A DNA stretch of 52,942 nucleotides from the NCBI GenBank assembly GCA_000431015.1, contig HF986081.1:79855-132796 (forward strand), in the 5' to 3' direction. Shown piece by piece: positions 43,661 to 51,919 of the stretch. The notes below the pieces were generated by a model, which had not been told where the DNA came from, did not search any database, and worked only from the letters and a program-made list of their open reading frames with translations. The stretch's first letter is position 1. The number at the start of each line of letters is the position of its first letter. Source of the stretch: Alistipes sp. CAG:514. GTDB lineage: Bacteria; Bacteroidota; Bacteroidia; Bacteroidales; UBA932. A program made the translations under genes and the position numbers.

Positions 43661-46042
43661 ATGCGAGGTTTTTTATTTGTATCAGCGGCGTTGGCCGCAA
43701 TGACTCCTCTGGCTCTTGACGCCAAGAGCCAGGCGGACACAACCAAGGCAGAGGTTCTTACCGAGGCCATTGTAAGCGGTGTCCGCGCACAGAAGAACGC
43801 CCCCTATGCGGTGGCTAACGTAGGCCGTAAGGCCCTGCAGGACTTTTCCGGGACGGGAAAGGAACTTCCTTTCCTTCTTTCCACAACTCCCGGCGTGTTG
43901 TCCTGGAGCGGAAACGGTCTCGGAATCGGCACGTCTTACCTACGTATCAGGGGAGCCGGGGATTCCAGAATCAATGTCACCGTGGACGGTGTGCCGCTCA
44001 ACTCTCCTGAGGATCAGTGTGTCTTCTGGGCTAACATGAACAGCTATTCCGCACTTATGGAAAGTGTTCAGATCCAGCGTGGTGTAGGTTCCTCTACCAA
44101 CGGTGACGGCGCGTTCGGCGGTTCTGTCGCCCTTCGCACCAAGGCTCCGTCCTACGACCCGTTCGTGGAGCTGAACGCCTCCTACGGCAGCTACAACACC
44201 TACAACACCGGTTTCTCGATGTCCACGGGGCTGCTCGGCAATCATTTTGTGGCGGACGCCGCCTTCCACACGACCGGCACTGACGGCTACATCCACGGTA
44301 CCGCCGGAAAATCCGGCTCCTGGTACGCCGGACTGAACTGGATCGGAAGGGACTTCATCATCCGCTACCGTAACATCGGCAACTATGAGCACACCGGCCA
44401 GGCTTGGAACGGCGTGACCGCAGGCACCGATGATCTTTCCATCATGGACGGCACCTACGGCAAGAATACCGGCATCAAGACTTACGCCGACATGTACCGC
44501 GAAGGTCTGGGGAAATTCAACTCGCTTTATGAGTCTATGGATCCGAAGACCTACGAGACAACCCGTTACACTTTGAACGACGGCTCCTATTGGCCAAAGA
44601 CAACCGACAACTTCTGGCAGGATCACAACATCCTTTCCGCGGCCTGGAACATTAACGAGAACCTGAAGACAACCCTGTCGCTCCACTACACCTATGGCTA
44701 CGGCTACTACGACGAGTTCAAACCGGACAGCAAGGTTTCCAAGTTCGGTTTCGACATGGTGAAATCCAACGGGAAACCCTTAAGATCCGATTTCGTCCGT
44801 CAGAAAGGCCTGTCGCAGAACGCCGCAGGGGTTGTCTATAACATCAGTTACAACAACAACGGATGGGATGTCATCGGAGGTCTCTCCGGTCAGATGTTCT
44901 GGGGCAACCATTTTGGTTATCTCACTTATGTGTCAAACAAAGATGTGGTCAATCATTATCCTGGACTTGCCGGCTTGAACGACACGGATCTCGACAACGG
45001 GCGTTACTCCTACTATGACTCCGACGCCAGAAAGGATGACTACAGCGCGTTTGTCAAGGCCTCCAGGCAGTTTGGCGAGCATTTCACCGTCTTTGCTGAC
45101 CTCCAGTACAGGCACGTTCGCTACACTACGGACGGTATCAACGACAAATTCGTCAAGCAGAAGGACGGTACATACAAGAATCAGCGTCTGGACATCAACG
45201 AGATCTACAATTTCTTCAATCCGAAAATAGGTGTCAGCTATAAGGCCGGCAACCATAGGGCCTACGCTTCCCTTGCCATGAGCAACCGTGAGCCGGAGCG
45301 CAACAATTTCACGGACAACTACAACTATCCGTTCCCTAAGGCGGAGCACGTCAATGACTATGAGTTAGGCTATCAGTATTCCGGCTCGGTCTTCCGCGCC
45401 GGCGCCAACCTCTATTTCATGGACTATGTGGACCAGTTTGTCCAGACAGGAATGCAGAGCGAAATCGGCGAGAGTCTGACCACCAACATAAAGGACTCCT
45501 ACCGTGCCGGTGTCGAGCTTACGGCTGCTGTAGACGCCGCCAGATGGCTGACTCTTGAGGCCAATGCCGCCCTCAGCTCCAACAAGATCAAGGACTTTGA
45601 CGAGGTTGTGGAAGACTGGGGCAACAAGGAGACCGGCATAAGGAAAATCCACTACGACAACTCAACGCTGGCGTTCTCCCCGTCAGCCATCGTCAACGGA
45701 TTCGCCGTGTTCAAGGTCAAGGGTGTCCAGGCGATCTGGCACACTTCCTTCGTGAGCCGCCAGTACCTTGACAACACGCAGAATAAGGATCGCTCCCTCC
45801 CTGCATATTCACTGTCGGGAGTAAGCTTCAACTATCCGGTCAAACTTCGTGGCTTCCTAAGGGAGATCACCGTCGGCCTTGATGTCAACAACATATTCAA
45901 CGCCCACGTGGCCGCCTCAGGTTGGGTTTATTCCGCCATCAGCGACGCTGATGGTCATCCGGACAGCAACCGCTACTACCAGCTCGGCTTCATCCCGGAG
46001 GCCGGCACCACAGCCATCGCGCGCCTGACCCTGAGGTTCTAA
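43661..46042 (+). CDS. TonB-dependent receptor, probable thiamine importer
   Basis: The ATG at 43661 gives 793 residues; a longer frame to 43619 would run into the riboswitch. It has a signal peptide (about 20 residues, ending LDAK), then EAIVSGVRAQKNAPYAVANVG as TonB box and plug start. The plug contains YLRIRGAGDSRINVTVDGVPLN. The barrel ends in ARLTLRF, with a terminal Phe. Control by a TPP riboswitch marks it as the outer-membrane thiamine/TPP receptor, comparable to the Bacteroides OMP-thi. The usual partners PnuT and thiamine pyrophosphokinase do not follow. A terminator ends the unit. Confidence 0.9.
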   Translation: MRGFLFVSAALAAMTPLALDAKSQADTTKAEVLTEAIVSGVRAQKNAPYAVANVGRKALQDFSGTGKELPFLLSTTPGVLSWSGNGLGIGTSYLRIRGAGDSRINVTVDGVPLNSPEDQCVFWANMNSYSALMESVQIQRGVGSSTNGDGAFGGSVALRTKAPSYDPFVELNASYGSYNTYNTGFSMSTGLLGNHFVADAAFHTTGTDGYIHGTAGKSGSWYAGLNWIGRDFIIRYRNIGNYEHTGQAWNGVTAGTDDLSIMDGTYGKNTGIKTYADMYREGLGKFNSLYESMDPKTYETTRYTLNDGSYWPKTTDNFWQDHNILSAAWNINENLKTTLSLHYTYGYGYYDEFKPDSKVSKFGFDMVKSNGKPLRSDFVRQKGLSQNAAGVVYNISYNNNGWDVIGGLSGQMFWGNHFGYLTYVSNKDVVNHYPGLAGLNDTDLDNGRYSYYDSDARKDDYSAFVKASRQFGEHFTVFADLQYRHVRYTTDGINDKFVKQKDGTYKNQRLDINEIYNFFNPKIGVSYKAGNHRAYASLAMSNREPERNNFTDNYNYPFPKAEHVNDYELGYQYSGSVFRAGANLYFMDYVDQFVQTGMQSEIGESLTTNIKDSYRAGVELTAAVDAARWLTLEANAALSSNKIKDFDEVVEDWGNKETGIRKIHYDNSTLAFSPSAIVNGFAVFKVKGVQAIWHTSFVSRQYLDNTQNKDRSLPAYSLSGVSFNYPVKLRGFLREITVGLDVNNIFNAHVAASGWVYSAISDADGHPDSNRYYQLGFIPEAGTTAIARLTLRF

Positions 46043-46079
46043 GCCCCCTTTTAATAAGGTAGAACAACCTTGATAATCC

Positions 46080-46116
46080 GCACCTGAGCCGCCTTCAAGC
46101 GCTCGGGTGCTTTTTT
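46080..46116 (+). terminator. Intrinsic terminator of the thiamine receptor gene
   Basis: Stem GCACCTGAGC/GCTCGGGTGC (46080-46089 with 46101-46110, one G-T pair), then six T. Confidence 0.9.
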
Positions 46117-46149
46117 AGTGTGTGGCTCTGAATTGAAGAAAAAAATCCC

Positions 46150-46157
46150 TATCTTTA
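46150..46157 (+). promoter_or_regulatory. Candidate -7 box for the patatin gene
   Basis: TATCTTTA, one mismatch to TAnnTTTG, with TCTG about 19 bases upstream; the ATG is 20 bases downstream. Confidence 0.4.
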
Positions 46158-46177
46158 GGCTGTAAATATTAGTTGCA

Positions 46178-47206
46178 ATGGATAAGGATGTCGCATTGGT
46201 GCTTTCGAGCGGCGGCCCAAGGGGCTTTGCCTACATCGGGGCCATTGAGGAACTGGAAAGCAGAGGGTACAACATCACTTCTGTGACAGGGTGCTCGATC
46301 GGCTCACTGGTCGGTGGGGTCTATGCCGCCGGTGGTCTGGACGGGTTCAAGGAATGGCTGTTCAATCTGGACAACACCAAATTAATCTCGCTTCTGGACG
46401 TGTCGATCAGCAAAAGCTACCTGGTAAAGGGTGAGAAGGTGATCGAGGCGATAAAGAGGGTTGTTCCCGAGGTCAACATCGAGGATCTCCGGATTCCTTA
46501 CCGTGCCGTGGCCACAGATCTCTACACAGGCGAGGAGGTTGTGTTCAGCAAGGGCCGGCTGTTTGACGCGATCAGGGCCTCCATCTCCATTCCGTCATTG
46601 TTCCGTCCTGTCAAATACGGCTACCACACGCTGATCGACGGAGGCATCGTCAACACGATGCCGCTCAGTCAGGCAGTCCGCAACGGACACGACATTCTGG
46701 TGGCGTTTGACGTGAACCAGATTGATTCCGAGCGGATTGCAAACTACCTCAAGGAACTGGAGGAAGTGCGTGAGGAGGACACGGAGTTCAAGTCCGGGGA
46801 ATTGGATGCGATCGGCGACCTGGCCATGAGGAAGGGCGTTCCGCTCATCGACCGCGTGCGGATGCTGGGTGATGAGGCGCATAGGGCGTACAAGGGGATA
46901 AGGATGATAGGACAGAAGACCAAGCGGATTGAGGACGAGGCTCATGCCGAACGTATCCCGACAAGCGACAACTACTACTCGATCCTGACAAGAACCTTCT
47001 CGCTGATGAACCACACCATCGCGCGGCAGGCCATCCAACTCTACAGACCCGATGTCGTCGTGAACATGAATTTCGACACCTACGGAGCCATACCTGACTA
47101 CGCCAAAGGCGAGGAGATAGCCGCCAAAGGCCGCGAGCTGATGTCCGCCGCCCTTGATGAATATGAGCGCGCGGCATCATCCGGCAAGGCGGATAGCCTG
47201 TCATAG
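46178..47206 (+). CDS. Patatin-like phospholipase family protein
   Basis: A 342-residue protein. The oxyanion loop is SSGGPRGFAYIGAIEEL (10-26), the nucleophile is S40 in GCSIG (38-42), and the dyad Asp is in LIDGGIVN (about 156). The C-terminal third is charged and helical. Patatin-type acyl hydrolases act on phospholipids or other acyl esters. It has no signal peptide, so it should be cytoplasmic. It is followed after 29 bases by a ZIP transporter gene. Confidence 0.9.
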   Translation: MDKDVALVLSSGGPRGFAYIGAIEELESRGYNITSVTGCSIGSLVGGVYAAGGLDGFKEWLFNLDNTKLISLLDVSISKSYLVKGEKVIEAIKRVVPEVNIEDLRIPYRAVATDLYTGEEVVFSKGRLFDAIRASISIPSLFRPVKYGYHTLIDGGIVNTMPLSQAVRNGHDILVAFDVNQIDSERIANYLKELEEVREEDTEFKSGELDAIGDLAMRKGVPLIDRVRMLGDEAHRAYKGIRMIGQKTKRIEDEAHAERIPTSDNYYSILTRTFSLMNHTIARQAIQLYRPDVVVNMNFDTYGAIPDYAKGEEIAAKGRELMSAALDEYERAASSGKADSLS

Positions 47207-47235
47207 GGAATATGACGCGGGAATATTAAGAATCA

Positions 47236-48024
47236 ATGAATATGGATAGTGCGATCATAGCTACACTGCTGATTCCTTTCGCCGGAACGGTCATCGGGTC
47301 GGCGTTCGTGTTCTTTATGAAAAGGGAGATGCCGGCGCTGCTGCAGAAGGCCCTGCTGGGCTTCGCGTCGGGAGTGATGGTGGCGGCCTCAGTCTGGTCC
47401 TTGCTGATCCCTTCGATGGAGATGACTGTCTCTGAGGGCTGGACATCCGTCCTCCCGGCTTCAGTCGGTTTTCTGGCCGGAATATTCTTCCTGCTTGCCA
47501 TTGATTATCTCACCCCGCATCTTCACATCGGTGAGGACAAGCCGGAAGGCCCGAAGTCGAAGATCTCGAAGACAGCCATGCTGGCCTTGGCGGTGACAAT
47601 ACATAATATTCCTGAAGGAATGGCGGTTGGAGTGCTGGTCGCGGGAGCGATAAGCGACGGGATGGCGATCGCTCCGGCAGCAGCGATGGCGACCGCGATC
47701 GGAATAGCGGTCCAGAACGTACCGGAGGGTGCCATCATCTCGATGCCGATGCGCGCCGCCGGGAACTCACGCATGAGATCCTTCCTCATCGGCGGCCTGA
47801 GCGGAATCGTGGAACCGGTCGGTGCCTTGCTGGTCATCCTGCTCGCCTCATTGATGACTCCGATCCTGCCGTATTTCCTTGCATTCGCCGCCGGCGCGAT
47901 GATCTATGTGGTTGTGGAAGAACTTATTCCCGAGACTTCCGAAGGACAGCACTCAAACATTGGTACCGTCGGTTTCGCTGTGGGATTCGTCCTGATGATG
48001 GTTCTGGATGTAGTGCTTGGATGA
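47236..48024 (+). CDS. ZIP family divalent metal transporter
   Basis: A 262-residue inner-membrane protein with about eight helices. The fourth-helix metal motif is HNIPEGMAVGV and the fifth-helix motif NVPEGAIIS; a His-containing loop (TPHLHIGEDKP) lies before them. This is the ZupT/GufA type, importing Zn2+, Fe2+ or Mn2+. A second ATG two codons downstream is possible. Confidence 0.9.
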   Translation: MNMDSAIIATLLIPFAGTVIGSAFVFFMKREMPALLQKALLGFASGVMVAASVWSLLIPSMEMTVSEGWTSVLPASVGFLAGIFFLLAIDYLTPHLHIGEDKPEGPKSKISKTAMLALAVTIHNIPEGMAVGVLVAGAISDGMAIAPAAAMATAIGIAVQNVPEGAIISMPMRAAGNSRMRSFLIGGLSGIVEPVGALLVILLASLMTPILPYFLAFAAGAMIYVVVEELIPETSEGQHSNIGTVGFAVGFVLMMVLDVVLG

Positions 48025-48064
48025 TCGCCAGGCCGATTTGTAACCAGTTTTGTCAAGGAATGGC

Positions 48065-48072
48065 TATCTTTG
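48065..48072 (+). promoter_or_regulatory. Candidate -7 box for greA
   Basis: TATCTTTG, 26 bases before the greA ATG, in the gap after the ZIP gene. TTTG lies 24 bases upstream, further than ideal. Confidence 0.5.
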
Positions 48073-48098
48073 TCTTGACAAAATGAAATGCTCACTTT

Positions 48099-48569
48099 AT
48101 GGAATACCTGTCAAAGGAACGATACGACCAGATTGTCGCGGAACTGAATACTCTCACTGATGTTGAATATCCCCGGATAAAGGATGCTCTGGCTGAGGCA
48201 CGGGCGCAGGGCGACCTGAGCGAGAACGCCGAGTACCGCGCTGCCAGAAGGGCGCAGGCGAAAGCCATCAGCAGAATCCGCTTCCTGCAGAAAGTCCTGC
48301 AATATTCAAGGATCATCGATCCCAGGAACCTGCCGAAAGACCAGATCTCGCTGCTCAGCAAGGTGGAGTTCACGAACCTTGCCACGAACACCAGAATGAC
48401 CTACACCATAGTCAGCCCTCACGAAATGAATCTGGAAGGCGGAAAGATTTCCTGCAAGTCTCCGATAGGAATGGCCTTGATGGGAGGCAAGGTCGGCGAC
48501 ATCGTGGATGTCAACGCCCCCTCCGGTACTTTCCGGCTCCGGATAGAGACCATAGAGTTTGAAGAATAG
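48099..48569 (+). CDS. greA: Transcription elongation factor GreA
   Basis: A 156-residue protein of normal length. The N-terminal coiled coil carries IKDALAEARAQGDLSENAEYRAAR, with the two acidic residues (D, E) at its tip that stimulate transcript cleavage. The C-terminal FKBP-like domain includes ISCKSPIGMALMGGKVGDIV. It rescues backtracked RNA polymerase. Confidence 0.95.
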   Translation: MEYLSKERYDQIVAELNTLTDVEYPRIKDALAEARAQGDLSENAEYRAARRAQAKAISRIRFLQKVLQYSRIIDPRNLPKDQISLLSKVEFTNLATNTRMTYTIVSPHEMNLEGGKISCKSPIGMALMGGKVGDIVDVNAPSGTFRLRIETIEFEE

Positions 48570-48620
48570 GCGAGAGTGTCATTACGGCTCCCGGCCCGTG
48601 GTGATTTCGATTCTTTTAGC

Positions 48621-48628
48621 TATTTTTG
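48621..48628 (+). promoter_or_regulatory. Candidate -7 box for the HAD/uvrA2 pair
   Basis: TATTTTTG, 20 bases before the ATG at 48649. It supports that start over the longer frame from 48559, which would overlap greA. Confidence 0.45.
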
Positions 48629-48648
48629 AGACCGTAAATTCTGGTACT

Positions 48649-49353
48649 ATGATTAAGGATGTGAAGGTGATAGTCTTCGACGCGGACGACACGCTTTGGG
48701 ACAACCAGTCGTATTTCGACGGGGCGGAGAGGGTGTTCGTGGAGGAGCTTAGGGAATATGGTACGGCGGAGGAACTGTCGGAGACGCTGTTCGCGACGGA
48801 GTCGGCTAACATGCCGGTCCTGGGCTACGGTGCCAAGGCGGTCTGCATCTCGATGATGGAGACAGCGCTTGCGGTGTCGCACGGCAAGATTCCGGGCGAG
48901 AATCTTTCACGGATACTATCGGCGGCGAAATCCCTGCTTAGTCTGCCTGCGGAACCGCTTCCTGGTGTGGGAAAAACTCTTAAGGCATTGAAAGACAGCG
49001 GACGGTACCGGCTACTTCTTCTCACCAAAGGCGACATGCTCGACCAACAGAACAAACTCCGGCGCTCCGGCCTCCGACACTTTTTCGACAGGGCAGAAGT
49101 GGTCTCCAACAAAAGTGCAAAGGAATATCTTGACCTTTGTCAAAGCGAAGGCATCCGTCCTGAAGACATGGCGATGGTCGGGAACTCATTCAAATCAGAC
49201 ATCCAGCCGGTCATCGAGATCGGTGGCTACGGCGTGCATATTCCTTTCCACACAATGTGGCGGCACGAGGTTGTTGAAGAGTTTGGCCATCCGAACATCA
49301 TCCGCGCGGATTCTTTTGAAGAAATCGCCAATATATTCTTGAATCATGAATAG
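48649..49353 (+). CDS. HAD family hydrolase
   Basis: The ATG at 48649 gives 234 residues. Motif I is FDADDTLWDN (DxDxT), motif II is LLLLTKGD, and motif IV GNSFKSDIQP, with a helical cap between I and II. It is probably a small-molecule phosphatase of the phosphoglycolate-phosphatase-like class with unknown substrate. Its last 8 bases overlap the start of the UvrA paralogue. Confidence 0.87.
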   Translation: MIKDVKVIVFDADDTLWDNQSYFDGAERVFVEELREYGTAEELSETLFATESANMPVLGYGAKAVCISMMETALAVSHGKIPGENLSRILSAAKSLLSLPAEPLPGVGKTLKALKDSGRYRLLLLTKGDMLDQQNKLRRSGLRHFFDRAEVVSNKSAKEYLDLCQSEGIRPEDMAMVGNSFKSDIQPVIEIGGYGVHIPFHTMWRHEVVEEFGHPNIIRADSFEEIANIFLNHE

Positions 49354-51835
49354 GAATCAACCTGATAGGATTTTGGTGCGGGGGGCGAGGGTCCACAACC
49401 TGAGGAATGTCGATGTGGATGTCCCTTTGGGGAGGATTGTCGGGATCGCCGGTGTCTCCGGATCAGGGAAGTCATCGCTTGCGCTTGGAGTGCTGTATTC
49501 CGAAGGGTCAAGGCGCTACCTTGAATCGCTTTCCACTTACACCAGAAGGAGGATGACGCAGGCTACCAAGGCCGATGTGGATGAGGTTCTTTACGTGCCG
49601 GCGGCGCTCGCACTGCATCAGAGGCCGGGCGTCCCAGGCATACGCAGCACTTTCGGTACCGGCACGGAACTACTTAACAGCCTTAGGCTTATGTTTTCAA
49701 GACTGGCCTGTCACCGTTGCCCGAACGGGCATTATGTAGAGCCATCCTTGCGGGTCGCTGCCGAAAAAGATCTTGTCTGTCCTGTCTGCGGAGAGCATTT
49801 CTATGCGCCGGGAGCCGAGGATCTGGCATTCAACAGCCAGGGGGCATGCCGTAAATGCGACGGCACAGGTACTGTCAGGACTGTTGACGAGTCCACCCTG
49901 ATTCCGGATGAGAACCTGACGATCGACGAGGGAGCCGTCGCACCGTGGAACACGCTGATGTGGTCGCTGATGAAGGATGTCTGCCGGGCGATGGGCGTTC
50001 GTACGGATGTTCCGTTCAAGGATCTGACCGACAGGGAAAAAGACATCGTGCTGCATGGGCCGGCGGAGAAAAAGCACATCCTTTACAAGGCGAAGAACTC
50101 CAACGATGCCGCAGAATTGGACTTTACTTTCTACAACGCTACTTACACCGTCGAGAACGCCCTGTCAAAAGTCAAGGACGAGAAGGGTATGAAACGTGTC
50201 GAGAAGTTCCTTCGGCTCGATGTCTGCCCGGATTGTGGCGGCACGAGGCTCTCGGACGCGGCAAGGGCTCCGAGACTCAGGGGTATCTCACTTGCCGAGG
50301 CCTGCACCATGACCCTCACCGGGATTGTGGAATGGGTCAAAGGCGTTCCGGCTTCGCTTCCGGAGGAGATGCGGCCGATGGCCGAAAGCATCTGCGGATC
50401 CTTTCTCGACACTGCCAAACGATTGTTGGACTTGGGAATAGGTTATCTGTCGCTGGATCGTTCAGCGGCCACCCTCTCGACAGGCGAACGGCAGAGAATG
50501 CAGCTCGCCCGCGCGGTGAGGAACCGGACTACCGGTGTGCTGTATGTCCTGGACGAGCCGTCCATCGGGCTTCATCCGTCCAACATTATCGGACTATGCG
50601 GCCTGATGGATGACCTGATAGCGGACGGCAACTCCGTCATCCTTGTGGATCACGACACGCAGATCCTCTCTAAGTCCGACTGGATGATCGAGATGGGGCC
50701 GGAAGCCGGGTCAAACGGCGGCACGGTCATCGCTCAAGGCACCTTAAGCGACATTGAAAACAATGAATATTCAAGGATTGGCCCATACCTGTCGGGTCGC
50801 TCATCAATTAAAGTAAGAGAGCAGATAAAATCCTCAGACATATTCTCTGAAGGCAAGATAGTGATGGAAACTTCAGCCATCCACACTGTCAAACCTCTGT
50901 CCATAGAGATCCCGAAAGGACGGCTGACGGTCGTAACCGGGGTCTCCGGTTCCGGCAAGACCACGATGGTGCTGGAAAGCCTTATCCCGGCGCTTCAGGC
51001 CAGGATAGCAGGACGTGATCTGCCGGATCACGTGAAGTCGATGGAGGCCGATGGCATACGTCAGGTCAAGCTCATAGACGCTTCGCCGATCGGCATCAAC
51101 GTCCGCTCGACCGTGGCGACCTACGCCAATGTCCACGATGAGCTCAGGAAGGTCTTCGCCAAGACTCCGGATGCGAAAAGGCATGGCTACAAGGACGGAG
51201 ACTTTTCCTACAACACCGGTAAATTGCGATGCCCGACTTGCGACGGCACAGGAGTGATCAGCCTCGACGTGCAGTTCCTGCCGGATGTGGACATCGCTTG
51301 TCCGGATTGCCGAGGCTCAAGATATTCAAGAGCCGCCGGGAGCATACGAAGGGAAAACGCTTCCGGAGAGTTCCATTCCCTTCCGGAACTGATGGGGATG
51401 GATGTCGGCTCGGCTCTAGATGCCTGTTCTGATCTCAGGCTGATCAGCCAGCGCCTGCGGGTTCTCCGTGATCTCGGACTCGGCTATCTGACCTTGGGAG
51501 AGGAGACCCCGAGCCTATCCGGCGGTGAGGCCCAGCGCCTGAAGCTTGCCAGCGAGATGGGCAGGGGACAGAGTGACTCCGTGTTCGTCTTCGACGAGCC
51601 GACGATCGGCCTTCATCCGTCCGATGTCCAGACGCTTCTGAAGGTGTTCCAAAGCCTGATTGACCATGGTGCCACGGTCATAGTCATCGAGCATGACCTG
51701 GATGTCATCCGAAACGCCGACTATATCATTGACATGGGGCCGGGCGGTGGTTCCGAAGGCGGGCGGATTGTCGCCACCGGCAGCCCGGACCAGATCCGGG
51801 AGTCGAAGGACAGCTTGACTGGCCGTTTCCTGTAG
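49346..51835 (+). CDS. uvrA2: UvrA2-type ABC ATPase lacking the UvrB-binding domain
   Basis: 829 residues against about 940 for UvrA. It has the two ABC modules: Walker A GVSGSGKSS (36-44) and GVSGSGKTT (about 535), signatures LSTGERQRMQLA and LSGGEAQRLKLA, and Walker B VLDEPSIGLHP and VFDEPTIGLHP. Zinc cysteines are CHRC, CPVC and CPTC/CPDC. Between CHRC (122-125) and CPVC (145-148) only about 19 residues are present. In UvrA the UvrB-binding domain of about 120 residues sits there. This is the class II (UvrA2/DrrC-like) form, linked to DNA-adduct or drug tolerance. It overlaps the HAD gene by 8 bases. Confidence 0.87.
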   Translation: MNRNQPDRILVRGARVHNLRNVDVDVPLGRIVGIAGVSGSGKSSLALGVLYSEGSRRYLESLSTYTRRRMTQATKADVDEVLYVPAALALHQRPGVPGIRSTFGTGTELLNSLRLMFSRLACHRCPNGHYVEPSLRVAAEKDLVCPVCGEHFYAPGAEDLAFNSQGACRKCDGTGTVRTVDESTLIPDENLTIDEGAVAPWNTLMWSLMKDVCRAMGVRTDVPFKDLTDREKDIVLHGPAEKKHILYKAKNSNDAAELDFTFYNATYTVENALSKVKDEKGMKRVEKFLRLDVCPDCGGTRLSDAARAPRLRGISLAEACTMTLTGIVEWVKGVPASLPEEMRPMAESICGSFLDTAKRLLDLGIGYLSLDRSAATLSTGERQRMQLARAVRNRTTGVLYVLDEPSIGLHPSNIIGLCGLMDDLIADGNSVILVDHDTQILSKSDWMIEMGPEAGSNGGTVIAQGTLSDIENNEYSRIGPYLSGRSSIKVREQIKSSDIFSEGKIVMETSAIHTVKPLSIEIPKGRLTVVTGVSGSGKTTMVLESLIPALQARIAGRDLPDHVKSMEADGIRQVKLIDASPIGINVRSTVATYANVHDELRKVFAKTPDAKRHGYKDGDFSYNTGKLRCPTCDGTGVISLDVQFLPDVDIACPDCRGSRYSRAAGSIRRENASGEFHSLPELMGMDVGSALDACSDLRLISQRLRVLRDLGLGYLTLGEETPSLSGGEAQRLKLASEMGRGQSDSVFVFDEPTIGLHPSDVQTLLKVFQSLIDHGATVIVIEHDLDVIRNADYIIDMGPGGGSEGGRIVATGSPDQIRESKDSLTGRFL

Positions 51836-51919
51836 GTTATAGTATGATGTACTGAAAGTTAGTTATTAAAACAATAATGTTTATCGTACTAACAAAAAAA
51901 GTTATAACCATAATTGCTT

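Noticed and set aside
48559..48648. Longer start for the HAD hydrolase
   Set aside because: It overlaps greA and covers the -7 box; motif I sits at the expected distance from the ATG at 48649.
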